From an uncultured bacterium (GTDB lineage: Bacteria; Cyanobacteriota; Vampirovibrionia; Gastranaerophilales; Gastranaerophilaceae), in contig USFB01000004.1 in NCBI GenBank assembly GCA_900553895.1, positions 33,334-97,333 on the forward strand: a stretch of 64,000 bases of DNA, in the 5' to 3' direction. The stretch's first letter is position 1. Each line of letters opens with the position of its first letter. The notes below the pieces were generated by a model that had not been told where the DNA came from, did not search any database, and saw nothing but the letters and a program-made list of their open reading frames with translations. The position numbers and the translations under genes are program-made. This document shows, piece by piece, positions 26,316 through 34,948 of the stretch.

Positions 26316-26321
26316 TATAAT
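26316..26321 (+). promoter_or_regulatory. -10 element before the SLH gene
   Basis: TATAAT lies 44 bases before the ATG at 26365, and AAGGAG is well placed at about 26355. No convincing -35 was seen. Confidence 0.35.
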
Positions 26322-26364
26322 AAAAACAAAAAAGAAAAGCGAGAGTAAAAAGAAAAGGAGAAGT

Positions 26365-27783
26365 ATGAAATTATCTACAAAATTTATGGCAGCTTTAAGT
26401 GTTGCTTGTGTAACTTCTTGCGTAGCAATGGCAGGTGAACCTGCAGATTTACAAGCTTACGCTCATCCTACATTGTTCGGTTCTCAAAGCCATGCAATGG
26501 TAACTTCTGAAAACGACGTTATCGTTGGTGGAAAAATTTACAAACCATGCAATGTTAAAACAATTGAAGGTAAACAAAACGTAGTTGTTGCTCGTTTTGC
26601 AAAACAAATGCTTAGCAACATGAAAGGTCAAATGGACTCAAGAAGAGCTGGTTTATATGACCCTAAAATGCCTGTATTACGTTCAGAATTAGCATTTATT
26701 ATTGCTGACGGTCTAAACTTAACAGAAGTTAAAGACAACAAATATACTGACGTTGCAGCTGATTACTGGGCTAAATCTCAGATCGACAGAGCTTTAACAG
26801 CTGATGTTATGATTGGTTATCCAGATTCAACATTCAAACCGGATCAACCAATTACAAAAGCAGAAGTATTTGCTACTTTCGCTAAAATGATGGATTTAGA
26901 TGTTGATAGAACTGCTACTCCAACATTTGAAGGTCAAACTGTTAAATATATCCCTAACTGGGCAGTAGGTGCAACAGATGAAGTTATCGCTTCAAACATC
27001 TTAAACAAAATTCCTGATAAAGATAAAATAGTCAACGATGAATATTTATCAAAAGAACAAGTTGCTTATATGTTAGGCGCATTAAAAGCAAACTTCAGAA
27101 TTGATACATCTAAAGGTATTGCAGGTTGTGCTACAAAATATGAACCAATCGCGGTTAAAATTAAGTTAAGCGAAAGAATTAGCGCAAGAACTTCAAACGT
27201 AGGCGATACTTTCACTGCTAAAACTGTTGAAGATACAAAAATCGCAGGCGTAACTTACCCTGCAGGCTCAACTGTAAAAGGTAAAGTAACTAGCGTTGCA
27301 AGACCTGGAGTTAAAAAACCCGGTTATATTGAAGTTCAATTCGAAAACATCAAAAATGGTGACAATTGTGCCGAATTCCCTAAACAACTTTCATCTGCAG
27401 AAGTAAACGTAACTAAGAACCCTAACGTAGTTTCAAGAGTTCTTGGCGCACCATTCTCTATGGTTGGTAGAGTTGCAGGTGTAGCAGGAAGAACAGCTTC
27501 TTCTGCTGCAGAAGTAGTTGCAAATGGCGTTGAAGAATACGGTGACAACTGGTCAGACGCATTTGCTGATACTGCTTCATTACACCCTGCTAAAGGTCTT
27601 AAAAGCGTAGGAAGTAGCTTTATCACAGTTGGTAAAGGTGTTTACAACATCACTAAGCTTGCTGCTTCAGGTGTATTTGGTGTTTGCTACGAATTCGTTG
27701 ATGAAGCTAAGTACATTTTCGTACCTAACACAACTAACGATTCCAGCTTGAATCCTGATGAAGTATTGACTATTCTTTACTAA
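26365..27783 (+). CDS. Exported S-layer-homology (SLH) domain protein
   Basis: 472 residues. Signal peptide 1-23 (MKLSTKF, hydrophobic core, AMAG). An SLH module covers about 100-175: VLRSELAFIIADGL, then the signature YWAKSQIDRALTADVMIGYPDSTFKPDQPITKAEVFATFAKM. SLH domains bind pyruvylated or other secondary cell-wall polymer; in Cyanobacteria-related lineages they tether outer-membrane proteins to peptidoglycan. A beta-rich part follows (about 265-350). The C-terminus (about 370-425) is Gly/Ala-rich and hydrophobic, not an OprB porin barrel. A strong ribosome binding site and terminator suggest high expression. The last ten codons recur at 28941 as a duplication scar. Confidence 0.85.
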   Translation: MKLSTKFMAALSVACVTSCVAMAGEPADLQAYAHPTLFGSQSHAMVTSENDVIVGGKIYKPCNVKTIEGKQNVVVARFAKQMLSNMKGQMDSRRAGLYDPKMPVLRSELAFIIADGLNLTEVKDNKYTDVAADYWAKSQIDRALTADVMIGYPDSTFKPDQPITKAEVFATFAKMMDLDVDRTATPTFEGQTVKYIPNWAVGATDEVIASNILNKIPDKDKIVNDEYLSKEQVAYMLGALKANFRIDTSKGIAGCATKYEPIAVKIKLSERISARTSNVGDTFTAKTVEDTKIAGVTYPAGSTVKGKVTSVARPGVKKPGYIEVQFENIKNGDNCAEFPKQLSSAEVNVTKNPNVVSRVLGAPFSMVGRVAGVAGRTASSAAEVVANGVEEYGDNWSDAFADTASLHPAKGLKSVGSSFITVGKGVYNITKLAASGVFGVCYEFVDEAKYIFVPNTTNDSSLNPDEVLTILY

Positions 27784-27802
27784 GAATTAGTTTGTATACA
27801 AT

Positions 27803-27840
27803 AATAAGAGTCGTGGACTTTCAGTCCACGACTCTTATTT
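27803..27840 (+). terminator. Strong terminator of the SLH gene
   Basis: A 16-bp stem (AATAAGAGTCGTGGAC / GTCCACGACTCTTATT) with a 5-base loop is followed by a T-rich end. Confidence 0.85.
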
Positions 27841-27855
27841 ATAAAAAAACTAAAA

Positions 27856-27885
27856 GTTATTGTTGGGCATGTATGCCCAACCGAC
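27856..27885 (-). repeat. REP-like element, GTCGGTTGGGC family
   Basis: The palindrome TTGGGCATACATGCCCAA within GTCGGTTGGGC...GCCCAACAATAAC, inverted relative to the copies at 31618 and 56810. It lies between the SLH terminator and a convergent gene. Confidence 0.7.
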
Positions 27886-27895
27886 TAAAAAGTTT

Positions 27896-28813
27896 TTAAC
27901 ATTTATGTTCTTTAAAATATACATCATTAACGACACTCAAAGCGTCTTGAAAAGGCTTGTTGTCACAAACTTTTTCATCGCTTCTAAACTTCTTAACAAG
28001 TTCGTCTGCTTGCCACCACTTCATAGTTGTTCTTGCTAAAAACCATTTTAAGTCAAACCACTTGTCATCAGTCCTAAGTCGCTCTTTTGGCAATAAATCA
28101 TCTTCTACTAAAGCTTTTGCAATTTTCAATTCCTGATTATCTTTTGTTCTCGCATGTGACATGATTCTCAAAATCTCTGTAACTTGGTTTTCATTCAAGT
28201 TTTTATTGTCCAAAATACCTTGAAGAATTTCATTAGAAAGTTGCGCCCTTTCTTTGTCCCTATTATTGGACTTTACACGAAAAAGTCGTCCGAATATATC
28301 ACTTATATTATATGAATTTTTTGTGTATTTAAAATACTCTTTGCAACCGTAAAGACGCTCATTATCAAGGAATTTGTTCATAATTTCTTGTTGTTCTGGC
28401 AAAAATTCTGTATCAATATGTGCAAAAGCTTTACCCAACAAACCAATGAAAGTTTCTCTTGTATCACAATCTTGCATAATTGCAGGATTATTATAGATTT
28501 TCTCTAACGTCTTATACTTAAACGTTTTAAAACCTTCCACTGCCTTTAACAAGTTTTCTATTGGATATTTTGCCATTTTCAACCATTCACTACCAGTGCA
28601 TAATGCTTTCGCTGGTAGGGTATTCGGAGTAACATCTTGCGCATAGTTTTCAATTGTATCACCATGTAGATATTCCCAAGATTTGAACATTTCTCTATCA
28701 GATTTCATCAAATCAATGAACTTCTGTTGCGCAGGTGTTTTAGGAAACAATTGTTTAAAATTGGTGTTCGATGTGTACTTATTGTTTTTGATACCATATC
28801 CGCTTATTTTCAT
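27896..28813 (-). CDS. Unknown helical protein, paralogue A of a tandem pair (F-x-G family N-terminus)
   Basis: 305 residues, not recognised. N-terminus MKISGYGIKNNKYTSNTNFKQ carries a variant of the F-x-G tag. The rest is predicted mostly helical and charged, with highly conserved blocks shared with the neighbour at 29047-29973: RETFIGLLGK, LPEQQEIMNKFLDNERLYGC, LSNEILQ and NKPFQD. There is no signal peptide or catalytic motif. Upstream are AAAGGA and the shared regulatory motif. It is the left copy of a roughly 1.2-kb tandem duplication. Confidence 0.7.
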   Translation of the reverse strand: MKISGYGIKNNKYTSNTNFKQLFPKTPAQQKFIDLMKSDREMFKSWEYLHGDTIENYAQDVTPNTLPAKALCTGSEWLKMAKYPIENLLKAVEGFKTFKYKTLEKIYNNPAIMQDCDTRETFIGLLGKAFAHIDTEFLPEQQEIMNKFLDNERLYGCKEYFKYTKNSYNISDIFGRLFRVKSNNRDKERAQLSNEILQGILDNKNLNENQVTEILRIMSHARTKDNQELKIAKALVEDDLLPKERLRTDDKWFDLKWFLARTTMKWWQADELVKKFRSDEKVCDNKPFQDALSVVNDVYFKEHKC

Positions 28814-28840
28814 CTATTTGTCCTTTATGGAAATAAGATT

Positions 28841-28860
28841 AACATGAAAAGAATATGCTA
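28841..28860 (-). promoter_or_regulatory. Shared upstream motif of F-x-G genes (copy before 27896-28813)
   Basis: Minus strand TAGCA, 10 bases, ATGTT; the ATGT box is about 29 bases before the ATG. An identical layout precedes the paralogue. Confidence 0.5.
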
Positions 28861-28889
28861 TCAATCTTATTTTAAGGAATAATAAGCAC

Positions 28890-28913
28890 ATGAGAAAAAT
28901 TCTTATTTGTGGT
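28890..28913 (+). pseudogene. 24-bp scar: start of the panE-like gene
   Basis: Starting at this ATG, 24 bases are identical to the first 24 bases of the intact gene at 30050. After that the sequence runs into a REP element. The upstream -10 is mutated (AATAAT instead of TATAAT). It marks the right end of duplication block 1. Confidence 0.8.
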
Positions 28914-28942
28914 TATTGTTGGGCAGGTATGCCCAACCGACC
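28911..28942 (-). repeat. REP-like element at the duplication junction
   Basis: TTGGGCAGGTATGCCCAA within the GTCGGTTGGGC...CAATAAC consensus, inverted. It sits exactly between the scar of the panE-like gene and the scar of the SLH gene, that is, at the join of the two duplicated blocks. Confidence 0.75.
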
Positions 28943-28982
28943 TGATGAAGTATTAACTATTCTTTACTAAGAATTAGTTTTT
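28941..28982 (+). pseudogene. Scar: last codons of the SLH gene
   Basis: CCTGATGAAGTATTAACTAT and the following stop and tail match the SLH gene end from 27754 with few changes. It marks the left end of duplication block 2. Confidence 0.8.
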
Positions 28983-28993
28983 ATAGAATTAGC

Positions 28994-29027
28994 AAAAGTG
29001 CAACGACTAAAAAATCGTTGCACTTTT
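28994..29027. terminator. Hairpin between duplication scar and paralogue B
   Basis: A 13-bp stem AAAAGTGCAACGA / TCGTTGCACTTTT with an 8-base loop, followed on the plus strand by TGTTTTATT. It takes the place that the SLH terminator has in block 1, but with an unrelated sequence. Confidence 0.65.
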
Positions 29028-29046
29028 GTTTTATTATTATATCACT

Positions 29047-29973
29047 TTACCATTTACTATCAGCAATGTATTCTTTATAAACAAGGCTTAATATATCTTG
29101 AAATGGTTTGTTGTTTTTAATACTTGCATCATTTTTAAAATCTTTTATGAATTCATTTGCGTCCCATTTTGTCATGCGTTTTGCTAAAAAATTTTTTAAT
29201 TTATACCAATTATCTTCAATAGAAAAATTTTTTGGAGGTAGTAATTCTTCTTCAACCAAAATCTTAGCCACTTTTAATTCTTTATTATCTATTGTATTTG
29301 AATGGGACATTATTTTCAGGATTTCTGTAATTTGATTTTCGTTTAGATTTTTATTATCCAATATTTTTTGAAGAATTTCATTTGAAAGTTTTGCTCTTTC
29401 TCGGTCCCTATAATCTGATTTTACACGGAATAGTCGTCCAAAAATATCATTGATGTTATATGTGTTTTTTGTATATTTAAAATAATCTTTACACCCATAA
29501 AGACGTTCGTTATCAAGAAATTTATTCATTATTTCTTGTTGCTCTGGTAAAAATTCTGTATTAACATTTGCAAAAACTTTACCCAACAAACCAATGAAAG
29601 TTTCTCTAGTATCACGATTCTGCATAATCGTTTGATTATTATAGATTTTTTCAAGAGTATTATATTTGAAGGATATAAAGTTTTTTGTTGCTTGTAATAA
29701 ATTTTCGATTGGATATTTTACAAGGTTTAATAAATCAGCATTACCGAAAGCGTTATTTATTGCATTTGTTGGTACAGAATTTAGAGCAATATCTTTGGCA
29801 TAAATCTCAATCTTATCTGAGTGTAAAGTTTGCCAAGATTTAAACATTTTTTTATCGGAAGTCATTAAATCAATAAACTTTTGTTGAGCTGAAATTTCAA
29901 AAGCTGTTTGTCTAAAACTCGTTCTTGGCGTGTTCTTGTTGTTGTTTTTTATCCCATATCCACTTATTTTCAT
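29047..29973 (-). CDS. Unknown helical protein, paralogue B of a tandem pair (F-x-G family N-terminus)
   Basis: 308 residues. N-terminus MKISGYGIKNNNKNTPRTSFRQ. Residues 100-230 are very close to paralogue A; the stretch around 60-90 and the last 60 residues have diverged. That suggests a duplicated gene changing its ends while the core is kept. No domain recognised. It has the same ribosome binding site and upstream motif as paralogue A. It is divergent from the intact panE-like gene, whose promoter overlaps the same spacer. Confidence 0.7.
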   Translation of the reverse strand: MKISGYGIKNNNKNTPRTSFRQTAFEISAQQKFIDLMTSDKKMFKSWQTLHSDKIEIYAKDIALNSVPTNAINNAFGNADLLNLVKYPIENLLQATKNFISFKYNTLEKIYNNQTIMQNRDTRETFIGLLGKVFANVNTEFLPEQQEIMNKFLDNERLYGCKDYFKYTKNTYNINDIFGRLFRVKSDYRDRERAKLSNEILQKILDNKNLNENQITEILKIMSHSNTIDNKELKVAKILVEEELLPPKNFSIEDNWYKLKNFLAKRMTKWDANEFIKDFKNDASIKNNKPFQDILSLVYKEYIADSKW

Positions 29974-30000
29974 CTATTTATCCTTTATGGAAATAAGATT

Positions 30001-30020
30001 AACATGAAAAAAATATGCTA
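30001..30020 (-). promoter_or_regulatory. Shared upstream motif of F-x-G genes (copy before 29047-29973)
   Basis: Minus strand TAGCA, 10 T-rich bases, ATGTTAA; the box is about 29 bases before the ATG. Confidence 0.5.
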
Positions 30021-30037
30021 TCAATCTTATTTTAAGG

Positions 30038-30049
30038 TATAATAAGCAC
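30038..30049 (+). promoter_or_regulatory. Leaderless promoter of the panE-like gene, -10 element
   Basis: TATAAT (30038-30043), six bases, ATG at 30050. No ribosome binding site. Confidence 0.5.
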
Positions 30050-30922
30050 ATGAGAAAAATTCTTATTTGTGGTCTTGGAGCAGTTGGTTTGACCTATGCA
30101 GTCAAATTTAAAGCTAATTCTGAATTAAAAATTTTGGTGGATAAAGAACGTTTGAAACGTTATACACAAAATAAACCCATTTTTAACGGCATAGTACAAA
30201 ATTTTGAATATATTTTGCCGGATAACAAATTCTTTCAGCCTGATTTAATAATAATTGCAACAAAATCACAAGGTTTAGAAAGCGCAATTAAAAATATAAA
30301 AAACTTTGTTCACGAAAAAGTAGTTATTATTTCTTTGTTAAATGGAATATCGTCAGAAGAAAAAATACAAGAAACTTATCCTAATACAACAGTTCTAAAA
30401 TCTTATTTTATCGGACATAGTGCAGTAAGAGTAGGTAACTCTGTTACGCAAGATGGAGTTGGTGAAATTTTTATAGAAAATAATTCTAAAATAAAAGAAA
30501 TTTTTAACGAGTTTAAAATCAATTATCAAATTCCAGAAGATATAAATTATTCCATGTGGCTAAAATACACAATGAACCTTTTTTCTAATCAAGTTTCAGC
30601 CATTTTAAATATGAATTTTGGTGAGCTTAAACGCAATCAAGCCTTCTTAAAATTTGCAAAAAAAATTATTGCAGAGGTGAAAACAATTGCGCAAGCAAAA
30701 GGAGTTAAAAATCTTGAAAACCTAGAAAATGATGCACTCGCATTTTTGAATAAAATGTGTGACGAAGGTAAAACATCTATGTTGCAAGATATATTAGCTG
30801 GCAGAAAAACAGAGGTTGAAATTTTTGCTGGCGAAATAATTAGACTAGGTAAAAAAATTAATCTTCCAACTCCGTACAATCAAGTTTTGTATGATTTAAT
30901 TAAAATTGTGGAGGAAAAATGA
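30050..30922 (+). CDS. 2-dehydropantoate 2-reductase family protein
   Basis: 290 residues, family length. The N-terminal Rossmann motif is ILICGLGAVGLTYAVKF (G-x-G-x-x-G), followed by LIIIATKSQGLESAI. The central KYTMNLFSNQVSAILNMNFGEL and the C-terminal region with KTSMLQDILAGRKTEVEIFAGEI are the ketopantoate reductase (PanE/ApbA) C-terminal domain. It would reduce ketopantoate to pantoate with NADPH for coenzyme A, or a related 2-keto acid; the family is broad, so no symbol is given. It overlaps the next gene by four bases (ATGA). Confidence 0.82.
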   Translation: MRKILICGLGAVGLTYAVKFKANSELKILVDKERLKRYTQNKPIFNGIVQNFEYILPDNKFFQPDLIIIATKSQGLESAIKNIKNFVHEKVVIISLLNGISSEEKIQETYPNTTVLKSYFIGHSAVRVGNSVTQDGVGEIFIENNSKIKEIFNEFKINYQIPEDINYSMWLKYTMNLFSNQVSAILNMNFGELKRNQAFLKFAKKIIAEVKTIAQAKGVKNLENLENDALAFLNKMCDEGKTSMLQDILAGRKTEVEIFAGEIIRLGKKINLPTPYNQVLYDLIKIVEEK

Positions 30923-31596
30923 ACATAGTATTTATTCCAGTAAGGGCTGGTAGCAAATCAATTCCGCTCAAAAACATTAAAGAAATTAATGGTAAACCAC
31001 TTGTTTATTGGACTGCAAAAGCTGCAAACGACGCGAAATGCATTGATAAGGTTATTATTGCAACTGATAGCCCAGAAATTAAATCTGCTGTAAAAAGTTT
31101 TGATTTTCCAAAAGTTGAAATCTACGATAGAGATGCTGAAAACGCAACAGATACTGCATCAACCGAAAGTGTAATGCTTGAATACCTCAACAAATCTAAT
31201 CTACAAGACGAGGACAAATTCTTCTTAATTCAAGCGACTTCGCCAATGCTTAAAGCTGAGCATATTGATGGCATGTTTGATTATTTTACAAAAAGTGGTG
31301 CAGATTCGATTTTTTCAGGGATTATAGAAAAACAATTCCACTGGGAATTTACCAATCAAAATTTTGTAGAGCCCGTAAATTATGACTACCGCAGACGTCC
31401 AAGACGTCAAGAATTTAAAGGCTTGGTTGTAGAAAACGGTGCTTGCTATATTAATTCCGTCCAAAACATTTTGCGCAACAAATGCAGGCTTTCAGGTAAA
31501 ATTACTTTCTATGAACTTCCATCCTATACTTCTTATGAAATCGATGAAGAAACAGATTGGATTATTGTAGAAACTTTAATGAAACATTTCTCCTAA
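30919..31596 (+). CDS. NeuA-like cytidylyltransferase
   Basis: 225 residues. The N-terminus IVFIPVRAGSKSIPLKNIKEINGKPL is the nucleotide-binding signature of CMP-sugar synthetases (NeuA/KdsB superfamily). LIQATSPMLKAEHIDG and the late YEIDEETDW are typical of acylneuraminate cytidylyltransferases. It would activate a nonulosonic-acid-type sugar with CTP for surface glycan. No NeuB or NeuC homologue is in the window, so the sugar is unknown. It is translationally coupled to the panE-like gene, an unusual partner. Confidence 0.8.
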   Translation: MNIVFIPVRAGSKSIPLKNIKEINGKPLVYWTAKAANDAKCIDKVIIATDSPEIKSAVKSFDFPKVEIYDRDAENATDTASTESVMLEYLNKSNLQDEDKFFLIQATSPMLKAEHIDGMFDYFTKSGADSIFSGIIEKQFHWEFTNQNFVEPVNYDYRRRPRRQEFKGLVVENGACYINSVQNILRNKCRLSGKITFYELPSYTSYEIDEETDWIIVETLMKHFS

Positions 31597-31617
31597 ATCT
31601 GCAATGGAAATAAAAAT

Positions 31618-31647
31618 GTCGGTCGGGCATACCTGCCCGATAATAAC
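31618..31647 (+). repeat. REP-like element, GTCGGTTGGGC family
   Basis: GTCGGTCGGGCATACCTGCCCGATAATAAC; CGGGCA...TGCCCG replaces TGGGCA...TGCCCA on both arms, a paired change that keeps the stem. Confidence 0.7.
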
Positions 31648-31650
31648 ATC

Positions 31651-34600
31651 TTAAAATTTAAACAAATTCTTCAATTCTTCTGCGCTATTCTTTAATTGGT
31701 CTTTTGTAGTATTCCATTGTTCTTTTGATGTTGTAACCGCATCGGTTACGCTTTGAATTGTGTTTGTAACGTCTGTGCCAACAGATGTTTTTATGTCGTT
31801 TATTGTTTCTTTCATCGTTTTTGTTTCTATCGCACTTGTGTCAACTTCTGTCAACCATTTAAAAGATTTGATTGAAGAAGCTTTTCCTGCAATTCCGCTA
31901 TGAATAACTTTAAAGTCTTTATATGTAGTACTTCCGTTTGTCAAATTAGGAATTTGGCTTGTAGCTTCGTTTTTAGGACTTGCAGTAAGTGAATTAACAA
32001 AGTTCGCAGTTGATGTGCCTAAAACAGGAATATAACTTAAAAGTTTTGTTGCTGATAATTGACCGATTGGTCCCATTTTTGCCACTACGGTACCATCTAA
32101 ACGTCCTAAAATAACTAAAATTGCATTTCCACTTAAAAGATTATATTTCCCTTTTACATAATAAGAAAGTAGTGGGCCTGAGCTTTTTACCGGATTAAGT
32201 TCTGCCCAGCCGTTAGCAAAGGTTAATTTACCATTTAAAGAATTAAATGTTGCTGTGTCTGCAATACCTATTGCTTTTGAAATCGTTGCGACTGTTGATT
32301 TAAGTATAGCGCTGCTAACAATATTATCAGCTTGCAAGTAATTTTCTAAACGTCCTATTGCACCAAATGCACCATTTTTAATTTCAAAATTTAAATTACC
32401 GTGCATTGATTTCATCATATCATTATAATCCGCAACCGTCAGTGTCAATTTTGTATCGAAGCCCAAAGTCCCTGTTAACGCATTTTTAATGCCTGTTCCA
32501 CCGTAAATTGCTTTTTCGGCGTTTAGTCCTGTACCTTTGAAATCGACGGTTGTTTTTGCGTTATTCAAATTATAAATAATATTACCGTTGATTTTTCCAT
32601 TAAATGCTATGCCCTTTAAATTATTAAGATAAAAATTTTCGCCTTTCATTGAGAAATCACTTGTTAAAGCTTCGGCCTCAATTCCTCCGGATGTGAATTT
32701 CTCAACAGTTGCACTTCCGTTTAAAATTGCACCGTTTAGCTTGATTGCCATATTTGTCATACTTACAGGAATTTCAGGAATATTTAAACTTGGCACGTTT
32801 ACTTGTCCTTTTAAGATAGGATTAGCCATGTTACCTGTAATTCCGATATTTCCTGAAAATGTCATTTTAGATTTGTCAAACATTGGAACAATTATTGTAG
32901 AAGGCGCGGTTGTTGCGTAATTTAAGCCCAACGTTTGTTTCGCCATATTAATATCGCCGATTAAATCAGATTTAATATCGCCAGTTGTAACAAAATCAAG
33001 TGTCATCTTGTCTTTCAAATAATTTTTGATTTTACCTGAAACATTTATCTTGATTTTATCAATCATCACAGGAGTTTGAGTAATTTCTAACTCCTCTTCT
33101 CTAATATTCATAGCTACATTTGGAATCGAAACCTTTGCAGCAGGATTTATAGCTAAAAGATTTGTACTTTTTGCATTTCCTGAAAAAGTTTTCCCGTCAG
33201 ATGTGATATTTATGACAGTTAAAGGTGCTTTAAGCGTTGTATTCGCAGGAACGTTTTTGATATTCAGATTTTCAAGATTAATTTTTACTAGTGGGTTAAT
33301 CTTATCCAACTTGCCTTTAATATCCACATTCATTGAAATTGTGCCTGAATTTACGTTGTTATCTTTTAATAGTGATGCTTGACCAAGCGCAACAATCAAA
33401 CCTTTTAAGCTCAATTTATGAGCAGTTAAATGCAAGTCACTCACTGCGTCTTCGCTAATTGTACCGTAAAATTTTAAAGGTTGATTAAGTATCGAAAAAC
33501 CGATATTTTTAATATTTATATTATTGTTATCAAGTCGAATATCAGCATTAATACTATCTACGCCGATTTTGTACAAACCGTAATAAAGATTTGCAGTTGG
33601 AATTTTCAAATAACCGCTTGAGTTTACAGTTTTCAAGTCTGATTTAATGTTAAAATCAGCGTCTAATTTTCCGTTTGCACTCAAAGTTTGCAAATCTTTT
33701 ATATTAAATATCAATGCAATATTTTTAACTATATTTAAAATATTTGTAATTTCTGCACCTGATTTGAAATTCATATCAATTTTTGGTTTACTGCCTGTTT
33801 TAATAACGCCGTTTATATGTGAAACTTCGTTTTCTGCAGTGTAAATATCAGATAAAATATCAATATTATTGCCTTTGAATTTTAAATTTGCATTGCTTGC
33901 AGGAAGATTGATTAATGAAACATTTGAAACATTTACTTGACCTTTAATATCATCTTGTGCAATTGTTAAATCCGCATCAGCATTAGCTGTGAGCTTGTAT
34001 TGATAGATTCCGTCCAATATTCCTATTATATCAATTGGCGGAGTTTCTTCCTTCTTTTCTTCTATTGGTTGAGGATTACAAACCAAATCGTTTAATTCTA
34101 AATTTGGCATGATTTTGTTGAATACTTTTATATTGTAATTAAATTGTTCTCTACCACGCAAAGTCATTTTACCGTTTGTTGCAATTTTTACATGTTTATT
34201 CAAAATAAAATCTGTTATTTCGGCTTTGTCGCCCGATACAACATAGTTATTAATTCCATCAGTCATAACTACGTTGTAATTACCAACCCTTATATCAGGC
34301 AAATGGTTTGATAGTTTTAAACCGAACGGCAAAACAACAGGTTCTGTTTGAATTTCTGTGTTTTCATCTTCTTCTTGTTGCGGTAAATATTTTTCTACAT
34401 CAAAATGACCTTTATGATCCATTTTGATATTAGCGTTGGCTGATTTTAGTTGAACGGCGTCAATTCTGATTTGTCGTGCAAAAAGTGGCAAAAGTGACAT
34501 CTTTACCTGAAAATCATCAGCGTTTAAAATTTCTTCGTCTTTAGGAGTTAAAAGCTTGAAATTCTTAATTTTAATACCCGCTGTTAGTTTTGGCGTAGTA

Positions 34601-34785
34601 ACAAATTTAATATTGTTAATTGATGAATTCAAGCCACATGATTCTTTGATTATTTTAGAGATTTCTCCTGAATAATTATTTATAACAGGATTCAGTGCTA
34701 AAGGTGCTAATAAAAATAATGAATACGCGCTTAAAACTGTTGCACTCACTGCAATTCCTGCTCTTTTCCAGAATTTTTTATTCAT
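31651..34785 (-). CDS. Large AsmA-family envelope protein
   Basis: 1044 residues. One N-terminal transmembrane segment (about 10-32) is followed by the AsmA N-terminal pattern (SAYSLFLLAPLALNPVINNYSG, then KIKNFKLLTPKDEEILNADDF). A long beta-rich body follows. The AsmA-like C-terminal domain has LRGREQ early and later LTVADYNDMMKSMHGNLNFEIKNG, then VILGRLDGTVVAKMGPIGQLSATKLLSYIPVLGTS. A helical tail of about 60 residues ends the chain. Predicted inner-membrane-anchored periplasmic lipid-transport bridge. It is a paralogue of the 1447-residue protein at 7562-11905. Monocistronic. Confidence 0.82.
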   Translation of the reverse strand: MNKKFWKRAGIAVSATVLSAYSLFLLAPLALNPVINNYSGEISKIIKESCGLNSSINNIKFVTTPKLTAGIKIKNFKLLTPKDEEILNADDFQVKMSLLPLFARQIRIDAVQLKSANANIKMDHKGHFDVEKYLPQQEEDENTEIQTEPVVLPFGLKLSNHLPDIRVGNYNVVMTDGINNYVVSGDKAEITDFILNKHVKIATNGKMTLRGREQFNYNIKVFNKIMPNLELNDLVCNPQPIEEKKEETPPIDIIGILDGIYQYKLTANADADLTIAQDDIKGQVNVSNVSLINLPASNANLKFKGNNIDILSDIYTAENEVSHINGVIKTGSKPKIDMNFKSGAEITNILNIVKNIALIFNIKDLQTLSANGKLDADFNIKSDLKTVNSSGYLKIPTANLYYGLYKIGVDSINADIRLDNNNINIKNIGFSILNQPLKFYGTISEDAVSDLHLTAHKLSLKGLIVALGQASLLKDNNVNSGTISMNVDIKGKLDKINPLVKINLENLNIKNVPANTTLKAPLTVINITSDGKTFSGNAKSTNLLAINPAAKVSIPNVAMNIREEELEITQTPVMIDKIKINVSGKIKNYLKDKMTLDFVTTGDIKSDLIGDINMAKQTLGLNYATTAPSTIIVPMFDKSKMTFSGNIGITGNMANPILKGQVNVPSLNIPEIPVSMTNMAIKLNGAILNGSATVEKFTSGGIEAEALTSDFSMKGENFYLNNLKGIAFNGKINGNIIYNLNNAKTTVDFKGTGLNAEKAIYGGTGIKNALTGTLGFDTKLTLTVADYNDMMKSMHGNLNFEIKNGAFGAIGRLENYLQADNIVSSAILKSTVATISKAIGIADTATFNSLNGKLTFANGWAELNPVKSSGPLLSYYVKGKYNLLSGNAILVILGRLDGTVVAKMGPIGQLSATKLLSYIPVLGTSTANFVNSLTASPKNEATSQIPNLTNGSTTYKDFKVIHSGIAGKASSIKSFKWLTEVDTSAIETKTMKETINDIKTSVGTDVTNTIQSVTDAVTTSKEQWNTTKDQLKNSAEELKNLFKF

Positions 34786-34885
34786 AAAACCTCCGTTTAT
34801 AATCGCTCGAAAACATTTATATTATAACCTAAATATCAGTTCTTATAATTATCCGAATTTCCTATTAACAAAACATAACAAACCA

Positions 34886-34914
34886 TTGGACTTTGAGCAT
34901 GTTTCAAATATAAT
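34886..34914 (+). promoter_or_regulatory. Predicted sigma-70-type promoter
   Basis: TTGGAC (34886-34891), 17 bases, TATAAT (34909-34914), followed by GAGGGAG before the ATG at 34949. Confidence 0.6.
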
Positions 34915-34948
34915 TATGTTGAAGTAAACCTATGAGGGAGTAAAAATT

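Noticed and set aside
29047..29973. Assignment of the tandem unknown genes to a known enzyme family
   Set aside because: No catalytic motif or domain pattern could be supported by reading the sequence.
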